A DNA stretch of 64,000 nucleotides from Chondrus crispus (Eukaryota > Rhodophyta > Florideophyceae > Gigartinales > Gigartinaceae), in NCBI RefSeq assembly GCF_000350225.1, contig NW_005179196.1, positions 47,385-111,384 on the forward strand. Reading direction: 5' to 3'. Position numbers and translations under genes: made by a program. The notes beneath the pieces are model-generated. The model made no database searches, was not told where the DNA came from, and worked only from the letters and a program-made list of their open reading frames with translations. Shown in pieces: positions 32,864 through 45,174 of the stretch; within the stretch, counting starts at the first letter, position 1, and the number at the start of each line of letters is the position of its first letter.

Positions 32864-34491
32864 GGTCGGGGTGATTTCGGTCTCGTCTTCCCGGTACGTT
32901 GGTCGCGAGGCCGTAGCCGCGGAAGAGGAGGTGTCGTCTGTGTCCCGGTTGGTCCACCCGTAGAGCCAGAACTCGGAGTCAATTTGGATATGATCCGGGG
33001 GTGCGAGTCGCCTCGGAGGGCGTCTATTAATCCCGATGTAGGGGCGTTTCCTGCGTTCCAGGTAACGGGTTTTGACCCCGAAGGTCGGGTCACTGTCGCG
33101 TTGCGCGCTGCGTTCTCGATCTCGTTCCCATCGCGAGTAGGGCGATCGTCCGTGTCAGTTAGGGCGGGGGGGTTGATCCCCGGTTCATCTGGGTCGAACT
33201 CGTCCTCTCTCGGAGGGGTTGTGACCCCGATGGGAAGAGAAGTAGCGGCGTCACTTTCGATCGCCGGAGGGGGCGTAGGTCCCGTCTCAGCGTCGACGGG
33301 GGTGGTCACCGCAGAGGGTGTTATGTCCATGAGCTCGGTCCGGAGACTAGGAGCGTTCACAGTGCGGTCTCTCGAGACTCGGTCCTTCAGGCCTGTAGTC
33401 CGGACAATGGTCACTGTATGCTCGTCTAGGGCCACCACCGGGAACGGCCCTTCCGTTCGAGGGGCTAACTTGTTATTGACCCGATCCTTATCCGTCTTCT
33501 CATCCACTCGCAGGGATGTCTCTCGCTCGATGAGGACTTGATCACCTATTGAGTAGTGCGGTGTCGGCGTCCGCAATCTCTTGTCGAAATCGCTTTTATA
33601 GCGGTCTTGACCGGCGAGCAGCGTGTCGCGGGCTGTTGACATTAGCCCACGTAACCACGTTAAGAAACCGAGCTTATATTGCGTCCGCGAGACATCCTGT
33701 TCCAGTGTAGCGGTTTGTTGGATGGAAAGCGGCGACGGTGTCCGGGATAACACAAGATCAAACGGCTTCATACCGATCATGCGATTCACGGTACAATTGT
33801 AACCGTAGGTTAGCGCGTCCGTGAACTGGTCCCAATCGCGTTGGTTGTCGGCTACGTAGTGCCGTAGGGAGGACACCAGGGTGCGGTTGAACCTCTCCAC
33901 TTGTTCATTAGCTTGTGGGTGATAAGCTGTGGTGAACACGCTTTCGACGCGAAGGATTTTGCACACGGCAAGGAAGAACCTTGACGTGAATTGACTCCCA
34001 TTGTCGGAGAGTAGCTTCACTGGGGCTCCGTATACGAAGACCCAGTGTGTGACGAACGCCTGAGCAACGGTCTCGGCGGTAATTCTCTTAAGCGGAATCG
34101 TTCGGGTCAGCTTTGAGTAACGATCAGATATTACCAAGAGGTATCGATTGCCTCTTGGTGTTCTGGGGAGTTCGCCTAGGATGTCAATAGCGATAAACCC
34201 CAAGGGTCCCATCGGAGGGAACGTTTTCAACTTCGCGTTGTGCTTACGCAATTTAATGCGAGCTTTCGCACAGTCGGAGCACCTTCTGACTGTGGCGTAT
34301 GCGTCGACGGACATACTCGGCCAGTAGTACCGTTGTCTTAATATGTAGAACAGACGCCTGCCTCCGGGGTGTCCCGAGGCGGCGGGGTAATGCGCCATAT
34401 ACAACATTCGCTCGCGCAGAGTCGTTGGTACGACGACTTGCTCAACACTTTCAAGGTGCGCTTTCCGACACAGTACGCCTTCCTTGTTCAT
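32860..34491 (-). pseudogene. Inner gypsy integrase
   Basis: A 543-codon open stretch. H2C2 zinc domain (HYPAASGH, CSDCAK), catalytic Asp in AIDILGELP, Asp in LLSDNGSQF, Glu in NEQVERFNRT; TAYHPQANEQ replaces the usual ...TDGQ. The C-terminal domain has YSIGDQVLIERE and APRTEGPFPVVALDE. A long Thr/Pro linker follows. The frame ends at 32860; the chromodomain lies in a neighbouring frame, open in parallel from about 32900. The integrase itself appears undamaged. Confidence 0.92.
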
Positions 34492-36133
34492 GAAGAACTT
34501 GGAATGCGAATTTGGGCCACACCCTCCCCCTTCTTAAGATGGGAAGCGATCTCCTCACAGAACGGGTCGGAGTGTTGAGAGAGTACAATCTCGTCGTGTG
34601 TAATTGCGGCTTTGGAAGCCGAGGGGGCGAGGGCGAAGCATTCGTCGTGAATGTCGTCGTCCCACTCCTCGGATTCCACTTCCGGCATGTCTTCGTGAAA
34701 CTCCAAAACGGAGAAGCACGGTATTTCTTCGTCAATGGGGACGGTTGTGCCCCCTGTAGACGGTATTCTACTGAGGGCGTCGGCGAGACAATTCTTGATG
34801 CCCTTCACGTACGTGACGTCGAAGTCAAACTCGGCTAGGCGCAAGGGCCACCGTGCTAGACGCCCGCTTGCGTCGGTGAGATTCATTAACCAGCGAAGGG
34901 AATGATGGTCGGTGTTGACCGTGAATCGCTCGCGTTCCAAGAAAGGACGCAGAGTCTGAATGGCCCATACAATGACCAACCATTCTTTCTCCGTCGTGGA
35001 GTAATTTCTTTCCGCCGACGAGAGCGTTCGCGACCAGAATCCGACAGGGTATCTGTTACCATCCTCGTGTTTCTGTAATAACGTGCAACCGAGTTGGGCG
35101 TCGGAGGCATCCGTGTCGAGGGAATACGGTAGCCCCAGCCGCGGTAGTCGCAAGATCGGCGGGGAAATCAGGCAAGTCTTCAGAGCTTCGAAGGCAGACC
35201 TGCGGTCTTCGTCCAGTCCGAAGAGCCGATCGGGCTCCCCCTTCTTGAGCATGGACGTCAGCGGCGCCGCAATCTTGGCGAAGTGGTCGACCAAACGTCG
35301 GTACACGTTACACATACCCAGAAACGAGCGGAGCTCGGTCTGGGTTCGTGGCGGCTTGGCCTCGGCCAAAGCTGAGACATTCTTCGGGTGGACATGAAGT
35401 TCCCCGGGTCGAATGATGTGGCTCAGGTACTCCACGGAGTTCTGAAAGAATTAACACTTGTTCACTTTCAGCGACAACCCCTCTTGTTGTAACGCAGAGA
35501 GAATAACCTTGACATCCTTGAGATGAGTTTCACAATCCTTGAGATGAGTTTCACAATCCTTCGAGAATATGATAATGTCATCTAGATAGATGAGGCAGCT
35601 CTTCCATCGGTATCCGGAGAGTAGAATGTCCAACATTCGTTGGAATGTGGCAGGCGCGTGCATTAGCCCGAACGGCATTCGGTTGAATTGATAAGTACCG
35701 GCATGACACGTGAACGTGGTTTTCGGACGGTCTTCTTCCGCAACGGGGATTTGCCAATAGCCCGAGTTACAATCTAGAGTTGTGAACACGTTCGCTTCGC
35801 CGAGCGAGTCCAGACACTCGTTCATGCGAGGAATCGGGTAAGTGTCCCGTACTGTCATCGCGTTAAACGTCTGTAATCGACGCAGAAACGGAGGGATCCG
35901 TCCGGTTTGGGGATGAAGACAACCGGGGATGCCCACTATGATTGTGATCGGGAGATGACCCTGCTTGAGATCATCCCATCCACGGCGTCTTGTTCGGCTT
36001 GTCGAGACCGTGGTCCAGTCCGATACGGCTGACATCGAAACGGCTTCAAGCCGCGGTTGAGTTCGGTCCGGTGCTGCGTAGCCCGGACTTCCCCGAGATC
36101 GCAACTCCACATACGGGAGTACGGCGTAAGCAT
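34488..36133 (-). pseudogene. Inner gypsy reverse transcriptase and RNase H
   Basis: The RT start (TELNRGLKPFRCQPYR) is in one frame up to about 35935, and the core is in another after a garbled stretch. It then has FTTLDCNSGYWQIPVAEEDR, MPFGLMHAPATFQ and the active site IYLDDIIIFS. A seven-residue tandem duplication (KDCETHL twice, 35516-35557) follows. A TAA near 35448 interrupts it. RNase H motifs come next (YSLDTDASDAQLGCTLLQK, NYSTTEKEWLVIVWA, TDHHSLRWLM), then NCLADALSRIPS. The frame changes again at about 34500 into integrase. Confidence 0.92.
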
Positions 36134-36981
36134 GTCACGTACTCGCGTGCGGACATGCGACGGCAGATGTTGGAGGGAGACAGCATCAAATTCTTGGGGT
36201 TCTTCCTTCGACGAAGCCGGGGGGAGCTCCTCCCCTTCTCAGATTGGGGCTTGTCCCCTTCTGTAAATTCCGCCGCTAGGAGGGCGTCGAGAGGCATCGC
36301 GGTGCGTATCATGGCACGCGGATGAGGGGTAACGTACCCCAGCACCTGGTTCTTCGAGAGGCGCTTGGGAGCTGAGGCGAAGTTGGCTACCAAGAACTTG
36401 AACTCTCGAAGTGCAGTGATGTGCGCGACCCCACTCGACAGGGAGACGCGGTGTTTCGCATATAGCTGCGGGTTGGGTTCCAATACGGAGAGATCCGTAC
36501 GACCGTTAGGCACATGCACTCAGGCTTGCGTCCCGGGTTGTATGATAACCGGACGAGAAACCTTGAGTTTGGGGGAAACTCGACCGGGGTCGTTTTCATA
36601 CTCCTGCTCCGAGGGGAGCGGAGGTGCTTCGGCTCGACGAGTTGCCGGTTTTCTCACGATGGGGACTTTCGTCCCATCATCGAGCTCGACCACCTTCCGA
36701 CGTGGATAGATGGCCTCGACAAACTTGTCGTTAAAGTCACAGCCCAGAATGACGGGGGCTGCCAGGCGCTCGCACACGATGAACTTGCATTTCATGGTGC
36801 GAGTTGCTAGTCGAACAACGAGGGTGATGGACCCGCTTGTTTGTAACGGCCGCCCGTTCGCGTCGGCGATCGTCGGGACCTCCCCCGGTTCAATTAAGCT
36901 CTCCCATCCTTTGGGCAGGGTGTCGGCCCGGACAAAATTGGAGCCGGCACCCGTGTCCAGGATGGTGAGTTGACGCACCAT
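36046..36981 (-). pseudogene. Inner gypsy aspartic protease and linker
   Basis: Same frame as gag. The active site LTILDTGAGSNFVRADTLP has a normal Asp-Thr-Gly, then VVRLATRTMKCKFIV and APVILGCDFND. A stop at about 36520-36522 interrupts it, and the same frame continues through a linker to 36046. Protease would mature Gag-Pol. Of the two gypsy proteases in the window this one keeps its catalytic triplet. Confidence 0.88.
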
Positions 36982-37278
36982 GATGGAGGTGGTGATCCCA
37001 AGGTCGGCTTAGACCCTGTAATTACGTCGAGAAAGTGTACAAACTGGCTCGACGGCCTTGTCATCGGGGGATCGCCTCCCGTTGTTAAGACGCCACAGTC
37101 GGCGGAGCGTCCCCATGCCCGTCGGATCGGGGTTGGAGGGGCTCGCTTGGCGAGCGTGTCTCCGTCCCAGGACGCGGATCGCCGGCTTCGGGAGCGGGGG
37201 TGACGCGGTGTCCCGGGATGGAATGTCAGCGATTTTCAGCTGTGGGTCTCCTAGTTTTTCGCAGGTGCGGTCTTCCCG

Positions 37279-39405
37279 CTAGGCGGGCTTGACTTCTCCG
37301 GAGGGAGACTTCGACGCCAAGACGGGTGCGATCAGCCGATTCACCTCGAAACTGAGGAGGGCTACAGCGCGCAAGTACGCGTCTGCCGGAACACGGGCCT
37401 TCTGTGCCGCCGTGAGCTTCTCAAAATTATGAGGGACGAGCGACACGTCGCGCACCTTCATGCTACAGTCGGGGTTAATATGATCCCTGACTTTGTAGCA
37501 TTTATAGCAGATGATTTGCGGGGAAGGTGTCTTCATTTCCGGGGTTCCCTCTCGACCGGACCAACCGGGAGACTTCTCGCGCGGTCTCGGAAATCGGGGC
37601 GGGTCCCTGTAGGTCGGCCGCCGCTCTCCGTAGAACAACGAATCCTTGTCGTTGCATGAGGATCCCTCGGTGGGAAATGACGGTGACCCAGCTGCCGCGG
37701 CGAAAGGCTCGTCATTGGCGAGGAAGTTCTCGGCGTCCAGGCTGGTATGATAGCTTGGGGTCAGACCCGCGGTTGTCGATGAGGGCATACTGTCTGCCCT
37801 CGCCACCACTTGCTAAGCGGCGGGTCTCGCGAAGTCGACGCGTCTTCTTTCGCCAGCCGTCTGCGCGCGATAGGCCGCCCCTTGAGCGCAGGCTTCGGCC
37901 ACCGTGTCCACGAATGAGGATCGGGGGCGATTCTCCCTTGCTTGGAGCACCAACGGCTTGATAGCCGGAAGGAGGCCCTCTATGAACAAGGTAGTGCGTT
38001 CATAGGGGGAATGGATGTCCGCACACCGCGCGAGGGCGGTTAACATACGAGTCGCATACTCAGTCTCAACTTCGCCGGGTTTTTGGCGTTAATCTCGGAC
38101 CACAGAGAGCGCTTGCTCGATCTGAATATTCGTAGCATACGTACGGAGCAACCAGTTCACTGCTGCTGGCCACGACGCAATCCCTTGATTGCGTCGGAAA
38201 TATCCTCGATGGGATTCACACGCCTCCTTCGCCGGCGGGTTGAGGAGATGCGGCAAGGCCATGAGAGCCATTGCCTCCGACATTTCGGCGTTGTCGAAAT
38301 TCTCCTTACATCTAGCCAAAAAGCTGATGACTTTGATCGGGTCGGACCCGTTAAACTTGTACTCTCCCATTACGACGAGGAGATATTGCACGCGCTTACG
38401 TGTCGTGGCGTGCACCTTTGCATCGACGATGGGATCAGTATTCACGAGACGGTAAGCTCGATAATTACACGCGCCTCGGAAGCGGTGGTTGGTCGGTTTC
38501 CACACCGTAGCACCCTTCGCTTTAGGGCCGAAGGTTGGTTGTGGTACCGTGAACGCCTCGGCTTCGAAGTCCGAATCGGAGTCGGATTCTGAAGCTGAGG
38601 GCCGGGATCTACCCGAGTAACCGGAGAAATCCTCCGGGTCAGGTCGGCTTCCGTGCCCGGACTTGTGACGGCGGCCTTCGGTCTTGACCTTCTTGTCGCT
38701 GGGCGATCTTTGCGACGGGCCTCGGGCGGCTGCTAGGTCCGGGGTAGGATCCTGTTGTCCCTCCATAGTTAGGGGATCGGGGAGCGGAATCCCGGCGGCC
38801 GTGAGGGCCGATTTTGTCATGTTGGCGAACAGTAGATTTTCGTCCAACGGTTGTAACGCATGTAACTGCGGGTTAGGTATTGGCTTCGACGCAGTCGACT
38901 CTTCTAGTCTAGCGGGGACGGGTCGTGTTTGCGCCGATTCCAAGGCGAGGTTCCGCCGACGGAGGTCGTTGACTTCCTGCGTCAGGCGATTTACTTCCTC
39001 CCGTAGAGGAAGGAGCGTTTTGTCGACGGTGGACACGATGTCCTTCTGCCAGGCTCGAGTTAGAACGCCTTCTAGTGCGGCGAGGCGATCACGTCCCTGT
39101 TGGGACTGTACCTCCGCCTGCGCGGCGATCTTACCAGCAACAAGGCTGTCCAACATCTCGCGTATCTTGGCGGTGTGCGAGTTGAGTTTCTCCTCGATTA
39201 AGTTGAGAGAGAACCTCTCGGCTTCAAGGAGGTCTTCGCGGCGGTTCCGCGTGATCCACGCCGCGACGGGCGCTGGGACGTCTCTCGGACGAGTGTCATG
39301 GGACGACTCGGAGCTTGTTACCATGGAGAATACACCTACGATTTGTGCGTGAGGGAAGAGAGATAGAGATAGAAAGGGAATTAGGTCAGGGAATAAAGAG
39401 GACAC
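37279..39405 (-). pseudogene. Inner gypsy gag
   Basis: One minus-strand frame, with the likely start Met at MVTSSESSHDTRP (about 39324). Coiled-coil-rich N-terminus (LSLNLIEEKL-like helices, LREEVNRLTQEVNDLRRRN), a Ser/Asp linker, then the capsid (EYKFNGSDPIKVISFLARCK, SWPAAVNWLLRTYATN). A TAA at 38089-38091 and a TAG at 37813-37815 interrupt it. The zinc knuckle CYKCYKVRDHINPDC has five residues between the second Cys and His (usually four). Gag packages element RNA. Confidence 0.88.
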
Positions 39406-39435
39406 TCGGATGCACGAGAGTATTGACTGTTTCTA

Positions 39436-39448
39436 GGTCGGGAGACCA
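39436..39448 (-). other. Inner gypsy primer-binding site
   Basis: TGGTCTCCCGACC on the minus strand, three bases inside the LTR end. It resembles the outer element's TGGTCTTCGGACC. Confidence 0.7.
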
Positions 39449-39451
39449 AAA

Positions 39452-40098
39452 TGTCGTGCACTACAGACACTTGTGGCGGCTGTAGGCAGAGCGACGCGCG
39501 TTCGGACGCGTAAAGAATTTCGGGAGACCACTCGGTGGATGACCGGAACCGGGATCCGGGCGCGGCTTGCGCGGTAGGGAAGTAGCAACGTAGTCAGCAA
39601 TAAAGAGGAAGAATTAAAGGTAAAACAGGACGAACAGAGCGGACAGCACAGTAGTTAACGTAGCGCTCGCGCTGTAGGATCGACGCACGCGGGGAAGGCA
39701 GTTGAGATTCCAGGGGGTGTAGATGGCTCGGTCGGTATGTGCGAGCCAGTACCGAGTCGAGGCTACAACCTGGAATCCAGAAACCAAGGTAAAAGACCCG
39801 AGGCTTCGTGCCTCTTTACTTGGAGTATCGGGTTGAATATATAGTCCCCCGTCGCCGTAATGGCGAAGCTAAATTATACTGTAAATTAGAATAACTAGGA
39901 AAGAACGGGTGTAGCCCTGAGGGGACCAAGTACAGGCCCCATAGGCCCTCTGGGTTGCGGGGGGATTACACGTGTTCACGGGGAGGTCCGGTAGAGCGGC
40001 AGGGGAGTCCACGTGTACCCGTGGTACACGTGGTGGTAGCGAGCGCGATTTTGGCGAGATTAGGACAGCTGTCCCGGCACCGAGTACAGTCCACTACA
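39452..40098 (-). repeat. Inner gypsy 5' LTR
   Basis: Mirror partner of 28548-29194, same length. The CACGTG hairpin is preserved at 40009-40033. It lies just upstream of PBS and gag in the sense of the element. Confidence 0.93.
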
Positions 40099-40099
40099 A

Positions 40100-40640
40100 C
40101 GGGCGAATGAAGAACCGGTAATGCTCGTGCCAGCCGATGTGGCGCGTTTGGACGGAGAGCGGCTCGACACCGCACGAGCGGAACAAGAGAATCCCCGAAT
40201 AGGAATATCTCAAGTCGCCCAGATACCTCTGATGAGAGTAGTTCTTCGGGAAAAGAGTAAAGGTGGTCTCGTTTGCAACGTTGCAAGATTCACCTGTTCC
40301 CTTATCTCTAAACGTGCACCGAGACGACGGGCAGCGCGAGAAGCTCGACGAGCAGGGAGGCAAAGCCGTTCAGAGTTCCCGTGATGTCAACCCTGATAAC
40401 TCTGCGCCGCTAGCCCCCGTGCAACCCGACGAGGGGTACCTCGTGACCGATGGAACTCTACGACCTGGCGAACCAGGTCCTTCTAAAGATTGCGCCGTGG
40501 CGCAAACCGATTCTGTCATGGACTAACAATCTCGACCGAGATCGAGAGCGGCAAGGCCCCGAGAGAAAAGAAAAACGAGACGAAAACGGCCTCTTTCTGG
40601 TGATTACCTCGCGAAGGGGGATCCCCGAGTCGTAGACGGG
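40100..40640 (+). pseudogene. Outer gypsy gag-pol linker after the nested insertion
   Basis: Resumes in frame 2 directly after the inner element (NEEPVMLVPADVARLDGERL). Excising the inner element with one 5-bp repeat keeps frame 2 open across the junction, which confirms the nesting. Near 40300 the meaning moves to frame 3 (NVHRDDGQREKLDEQGG), and a stop follows at 40526. Low-complexity, no domain recognised. Confidence 0.7.
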
Positions 40641-41729
40641 GTGGTGTGCTTGCTTTCCTCGAAGCTGTATACCGTCTACGGTTCGATTGGGGCCGCCATC
40701 AACGCCTTAAAGCCGTATCGAATTGCGATTGATACCTGTTCAGGATACAATCTCGTGCGTAGGGACTGTCTCCCTCCGAATTGGCGAACGTATCAAATAC
40801 CGAACGCCTCGTTGCCAAGATTGGCAGGAGCAGATTCAAGCCCGCTGAAGCTTACCGCAGTCGTCCGTCTCGCTGTACGACTCGGTAACGTCACGTATCG
40901 ACTACCCTTCGTGGTAGCCGATTATCTCGCTGTAGAAGTCCTCCTAGGGATGTACTTCATTGACGCGCACGTCAAACGAATTGACAGCGACAAGCAATGC
41001 CTTGAATTACGTCGTGGAGGCGGCGTCGCCATTATAGACGCAAAAGGCGTCGCTTCTACTCACGGCAACACGACTACCAAACCATCGCGACGTGCACGGA
41101 ACGACAACGGTCGTGAAACTGACGCCCAACCCATCCGTCTGGCCAAATAGATTTCGATCCCGGCGATGTCACAACTCGGACTGCCGGTCACTACGAAGGG
41201 TTTGGGACTTGTATTTCTTGACCCTAAGCCTTCGTTGCAACACCGTCATGGTGTACGACTAACGAACGGGGTGGCGGATGTACTTCCCAACCGTCCGTTT
41301 GAAGTCATCGTTGCGAACTTCTCCCGAAAGCCACGGAGGCTTCCTAAGAATACCATCATTGGGTATGCGAAGCGCAACCCTGTCGCTATCCTTACGCCAG
41401 AGCGACCAGTCGCTGAGGAAATGGGCCGAGTTCTCAATATCTTGGCAATCACAGAGACAATTTCAACTAATGAGAACTCCAACTACGAAGGGGCATCAGA
41501 CCTTGCGGAAGTACATCGCTGTTCTACAAAGGAGAAGGTTCCAGAAGACTGGGAATCTCAGGTTAGTCTCAGCCACATTATGGACGAACCCTTACGAGCC
41601 GAAATTATGGCTGTGCTACGGAAGCACTCGTCGATGTGGGATGGCAATCTTGGTACCATCTCGGCGACAAAACATCGCATTGAGCTCGAGAAGGATACGA
41701 AAGCCCTACGTTCAATGCCGTATCGCTAA
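40641..41729 (+). pseudogene. Outer gypsy aspartic protease and linker
   Basis: Frame 3. The active-site region reads AIDTCSGYNLVRRDCLP. Compared with LDTGAGSNFVRADTLP in the inner element, the Gly of Asp-Thr-Gly is a Cys here, which should harm activity. The flap and second strand follow (VVRLAVRLGNVTYRLPFVVADYLAVEVLLGMYF). A TAG lies at 41148-41150. The linker towards RT continues to a TAA at 41727-41729 (HIMDEPLRAEIMAVLRKHSSMW, KHRIELEKDTKALRSMPYR), which is the usual start of gypsy RT. Confidence 0.85.
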
Positions 41730-43060
41730 GGACCTGCGATTCGTACGAAGGTCGCAGAAGAAATTGAGAAGATGCTCAATGCTGGGGTTATCGAACCCGC
41801 AACCTCTGAGTGGGCTTCTCCCGTAGTGCTAGTCCCAAAGAAGAACGGGTCACTTCGTTTCTGCGTCGACTACAGACGCCTGAACACAAAGATGTTAGGG
41901 GACGCTTATCCCCTACCGCTCATGGACGATTGTATCAACTCCCTTTGAGACGCTAAGATCTTTTCCACATTGGACTGCAACTCGGGATATTGGCAAATCC
42001 CGGTTGCTCCAGAAGATCGTGACAAGATTACGTTTACGAGCTATCTCGGTACATTCCGATATTTACGGATGCCTTTCGGCCTACGGAACGCCCTGGCGAC
42101 GTTTCAGAAAGTGCTAGACATCACACTGTCTGGCGTACGTTGGCAAATTTGCCTCGTTTACCTTGACGATTTAATCGTGTTCTCTCGTACCATGGAACAG
42201 CACGTACAGCACCTCGATACTGTCCTTTCGCTTCTACGATCAGCGGGAATCTCGCTGAAGCTAAAGGAGTGCGCCTTCTTCCAACGTAAGGTACGATATG
42301 TTGGGCACGTTATACCTCCCGGTAAGCTACAAGTCGCCGAGAATGCAGCGTCTGCATTTGCGTCTGCCGAGTTTTTTCGAACCCTCACTGAGGTCTGTTA
42401 CTTCTTGGGAGCCTGCAACGTGTATCGACGTTTCGTTCAGGAATTTTCGAAAGTTGAAAAACCTTTGACGGAAATGACGCGTAAGAACGCAGACGTGGAT
42501 TGCAATCCACGCATATCCCATGGGATAGCCCAACAGATGCCCAAGTGAAGGCATTCGAAAAGCTGAAAAATAGAATGGTCTCGCCCCCCGTGTTGGCTTT
42601 GCTACGGTTGGGTAAGCCATACGTCATCGATACTGATGCCTCCGCTTACCAGCTCGGCTGTACGCTTCTACAACAACAGGACGATCCTGGTAGTTGGCAT
42701 CCAGTCGGCTACTGGTCTTATGCCCTTAACGAGAGCGAACGAAACTATTCCGCTACCGAGCGCGAATGTTACGCTGTTGTGTGGGCAATCACATCGTTGC
42801 GGCCGTATACCAAAGGTACACACTTTACGGTTCGAACCGATCATGACGCCCTACGATGGCTCATGACGTTAACGGAGTCCTCTGGGCGATTAACAAGATG
42901 GAGAATTCGCCTAGCTGAATTCGACTTGACGATCGAATATCGCCGGGACGAGTGCACCAAGTTCCGGACGCGCTCTCACGATTGGTTGCCCCAAATAGGG
43001 GAAACCAACCCGAGATTGACGACGAAGTACCGACCTTCGACAGTGACGTCTCCCTTCTGA
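41730..43060 (+). pseudogene. Outer gypsy reverse transcriptase and RNase H
   Basis: RT in frame 3: EIEKMLNAGVIEPATSEWAS, SLRFCVDYRRLNT, a TGA at 41946-41948, then TLDCNSGYWQIPVAPEDR, MPFGLRNALATFQ and the active site VYLDDLIVFS (YLDD near 42159). The frame changes to 2 near 42520 for RNase H (VIDTDASAYQLGCTLLQQQ, NYSATERECYAVVWA, RTDHDALRWLM, RLTRWRIRLAEF). Another shift near 42955 leads into PDALSRL and the integrase frame. Multiple lesions, so not functional. Confidence 0.92.
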
Positions 43061-44322
43061 CGACGGTTCAGGATGTTTCGAATGAATTAACGGAGCATCG
43101 ATGCACTCCGAAGTGTGATCACGAAACGGAAACGGTTTTCGTTACGACGCGCACTGGAGAACTCTCTACGAACGGAGCTCCCCGTGAGGCTACGGAACCA
43201 GTCGTTTGGCCGCACGAGGACGACGAGTCCGACGAGATGGACAACGTAGAACTCGATGACTTCGGACTTCCTGACGACCAGGAGGCGCTGTCCAACAACC
43301 GCCCAAACGATGCACTGCCCGCTCCTCTCTCCTTCGACGAGCTGGCTGAAGAACAACGAGCTGATGACTTTTTTCAGACGGTTCTGTCTCGACAGGACAG
43401 AAAACGAGACTCGCGCTTTTTCGAGGACACGGACGGGCTGCTCAAGCGCAAGCACCCGTACAAACGTGATATCGTGCAAATCGTTGTACCTAAAACGTTA
43501 AGAGCTCGGATCTTATCGCTAACCCACGACCCCGTTGTCACAGGACATCCAGGACAGAACAGGATGTACTACATCCTAAGACGAACGTACTACTGGCCAC
43601 ACATGGCTGTAGACGTCGCGGCGACAGTACGGAACTGTCGACATTGCGCGAAGAACCGCGTTCTGTTACGTAAGAGGCTCAACCGCCTCAAGCTGTTTCC
43701 GGCAACGGCACCGCTAGAGTCCATCGGTATTGATATATACTTGGACTCTACCGAAATCCAAGAAGGGACGCAAATACTTTCTTGTGATTACGGATCGTTT
43801 CACGAAACTTACGCAGGAGGTTGCGTTACGAAGCGTCACCGCCTATGTCGTGGCGGTTGCCTTTTGCGAGGCCTGGGTATTCAAATACGGAGTGCCAAAA
43901 ACACTACTGTCGGACAACGGTCCGCAATTCTCTGCTCGATTCTTCCGGTCCGTTTGTGAAGTTCTTGGGGTAACAAACCTCTTTACCTCAGCTTACCATC
44001 CACAAACGAACGGATAGACCGAGCGGTACAACCGTACTATCGTGGCTATGCTACGAAATTACGTGAACGAGCACGAGAACGACTGGGGTGTTTACGCCGG
44101 AGCGTTCACGTACGCTTACAAATGTCACCTGCACAGATCTACAAGGACAACCCCTTTCGATTTGGTGTTAACGCGACCTCCGCCAGAGTTCATTTTGCAT
44201 CACTCTGGGCGACGACGTTCTACGCCGGACGCGACCGCTCGCGACGATTTCAGAAAACGTTTGGACGTGTCTATCCAAAAGGCATACAAAAGCCTGCAAC
44301 AAACGCAAGTGCGTTATAAATG
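42952..44322 (+). pseudogene. Outer gypsy integrase
   Basis: Frame 1 from about 42952 (PDALSRLVAPN) through an acidic linker to the H2C2 zinc domain (LTHDPVVTGHPGQNRMYYILRRTYYW in part, CRHCAK) and the first catalytic Asp (GIDIYL). Near 43740 it shifts to frame 2: VITDRFTKLTQEV, second Asp in LLSDNGPQF, then YHPQTNG, a TAG at 44015-44017 in place of the usual Gln codon, and TERYNRT with the Glu. Open again to 44322. Confidence 0.9.
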
Positions 44323-44853
44323 AGACTTTGACAAGCGAGTACGCCGCGTCAAGTCAAGGATAAGAGCTGGAGATTTTTCTTCCTAGACTCTACGGACGGG
44401 GAGACAAAACCCGGCAAGCTGCAGTCCCCTGGTGAAGGGCTGTACAAGGTCCTGCGACAGTACAAACGGACTCTGACAATCGATCGGAACGGTGTAACTG
44501 AACGTGTCTCCGCGGACAGATGCGTCTTTTCGCTGCCCCCAATAGGAACTCGTACAAACGCTGCGGAATCAGCGACAGAGCCTACGGCGGAAAATTCGAA
44601 TGCGGAGGCACATCCTCCAGGATCAAACGAAGTGCTTCACGCATCTGCCACCGACTTTGCCCAGAAGGTTCACGAAGGACCAACGTATACGGTGGATCGC
44701 CTCCTGGACCACCGTACTCGAGACGGAAATGTGGAATTTCTCGTCATATGGACTGGATATGCAGAAACCACATGGACTAAACGTACCCATGTCCCCGAAG
44801 AACTCGTCAGTCGTTATCGACAACGCCTCCATCGCAATACGCGAACCCCTTAA
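44323..44853 (+). pseudogene. Outer gypsy integrase tail and chromodomain
   Basis: A degenerate tail is followed in frame 1 (44632-44853) by a chromodomain: YTVDRLLDHRTRDGNVEFLV, IWTGYAETTWTKRTHV. The aromatic positions are partly kept (Y, W). The usual acidic D(D/N)TWEP has become ETTWTKR, so histone binding is doubtful. Confidence 0.8.
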
Positions 44854-45174
44854 AGCCGAAAGACGCGGTCACGAATGGCGTGACTGGGACCTCACGCTTG
44901 AGGAGGGGGCCCAGAACTGCACGCTGCAGTAGCAACGTTCGAGAGTTTCAAGCTCGTCGAGGTGGCCCGGTCCACGCGCGATGAACAATTAATTCAGAGT
45001 TAGTCCAAGAACAACACGATGTCGAAAGAACAATTTGTTTTATTGTAAGATTAACCAGAATCGTGTTAGTTAAGCCAACACGCGCTTTAGCAATGCATCA
45101 TATTCTGCGAGACGAGACCCGAAGGGCCATGCACGAGTGCCACCGAGCACAATGAAACAAGTTCCAACGACGAA

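Larger units (their letters stand above)
28548..40098 (-). mobile_element. Inner Ty3/gypsy chromodomain retrotransposon inside outer gag
   Basis: 647-bp LTRs at 28548-29194 and 39452-40098 with roughly 14 differences by eye (about 98% identity). Flanks are ACGCG (28543-28547) and ACGGG (40099-40103), a 5-bp duplication with one change. All retroviral-type genes read right to left. PBS at 39436-39448 and a purine tract (AAGAAGGGAGATC, minus strand) next to 29194. A long plus-strand ORF (29560-31047) lies between the chromodomain and the 3' LTR. Confidence 0.95.

Noticed and set aside
1-44017. Alternative genetic code or programmed readthrough at in-frame stops
   Set aside because: TAG, TAA and TGA all interrupt frames, often together with frameshifts, and not at the positions where retroelements use readthrough. 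Decay is simpler.
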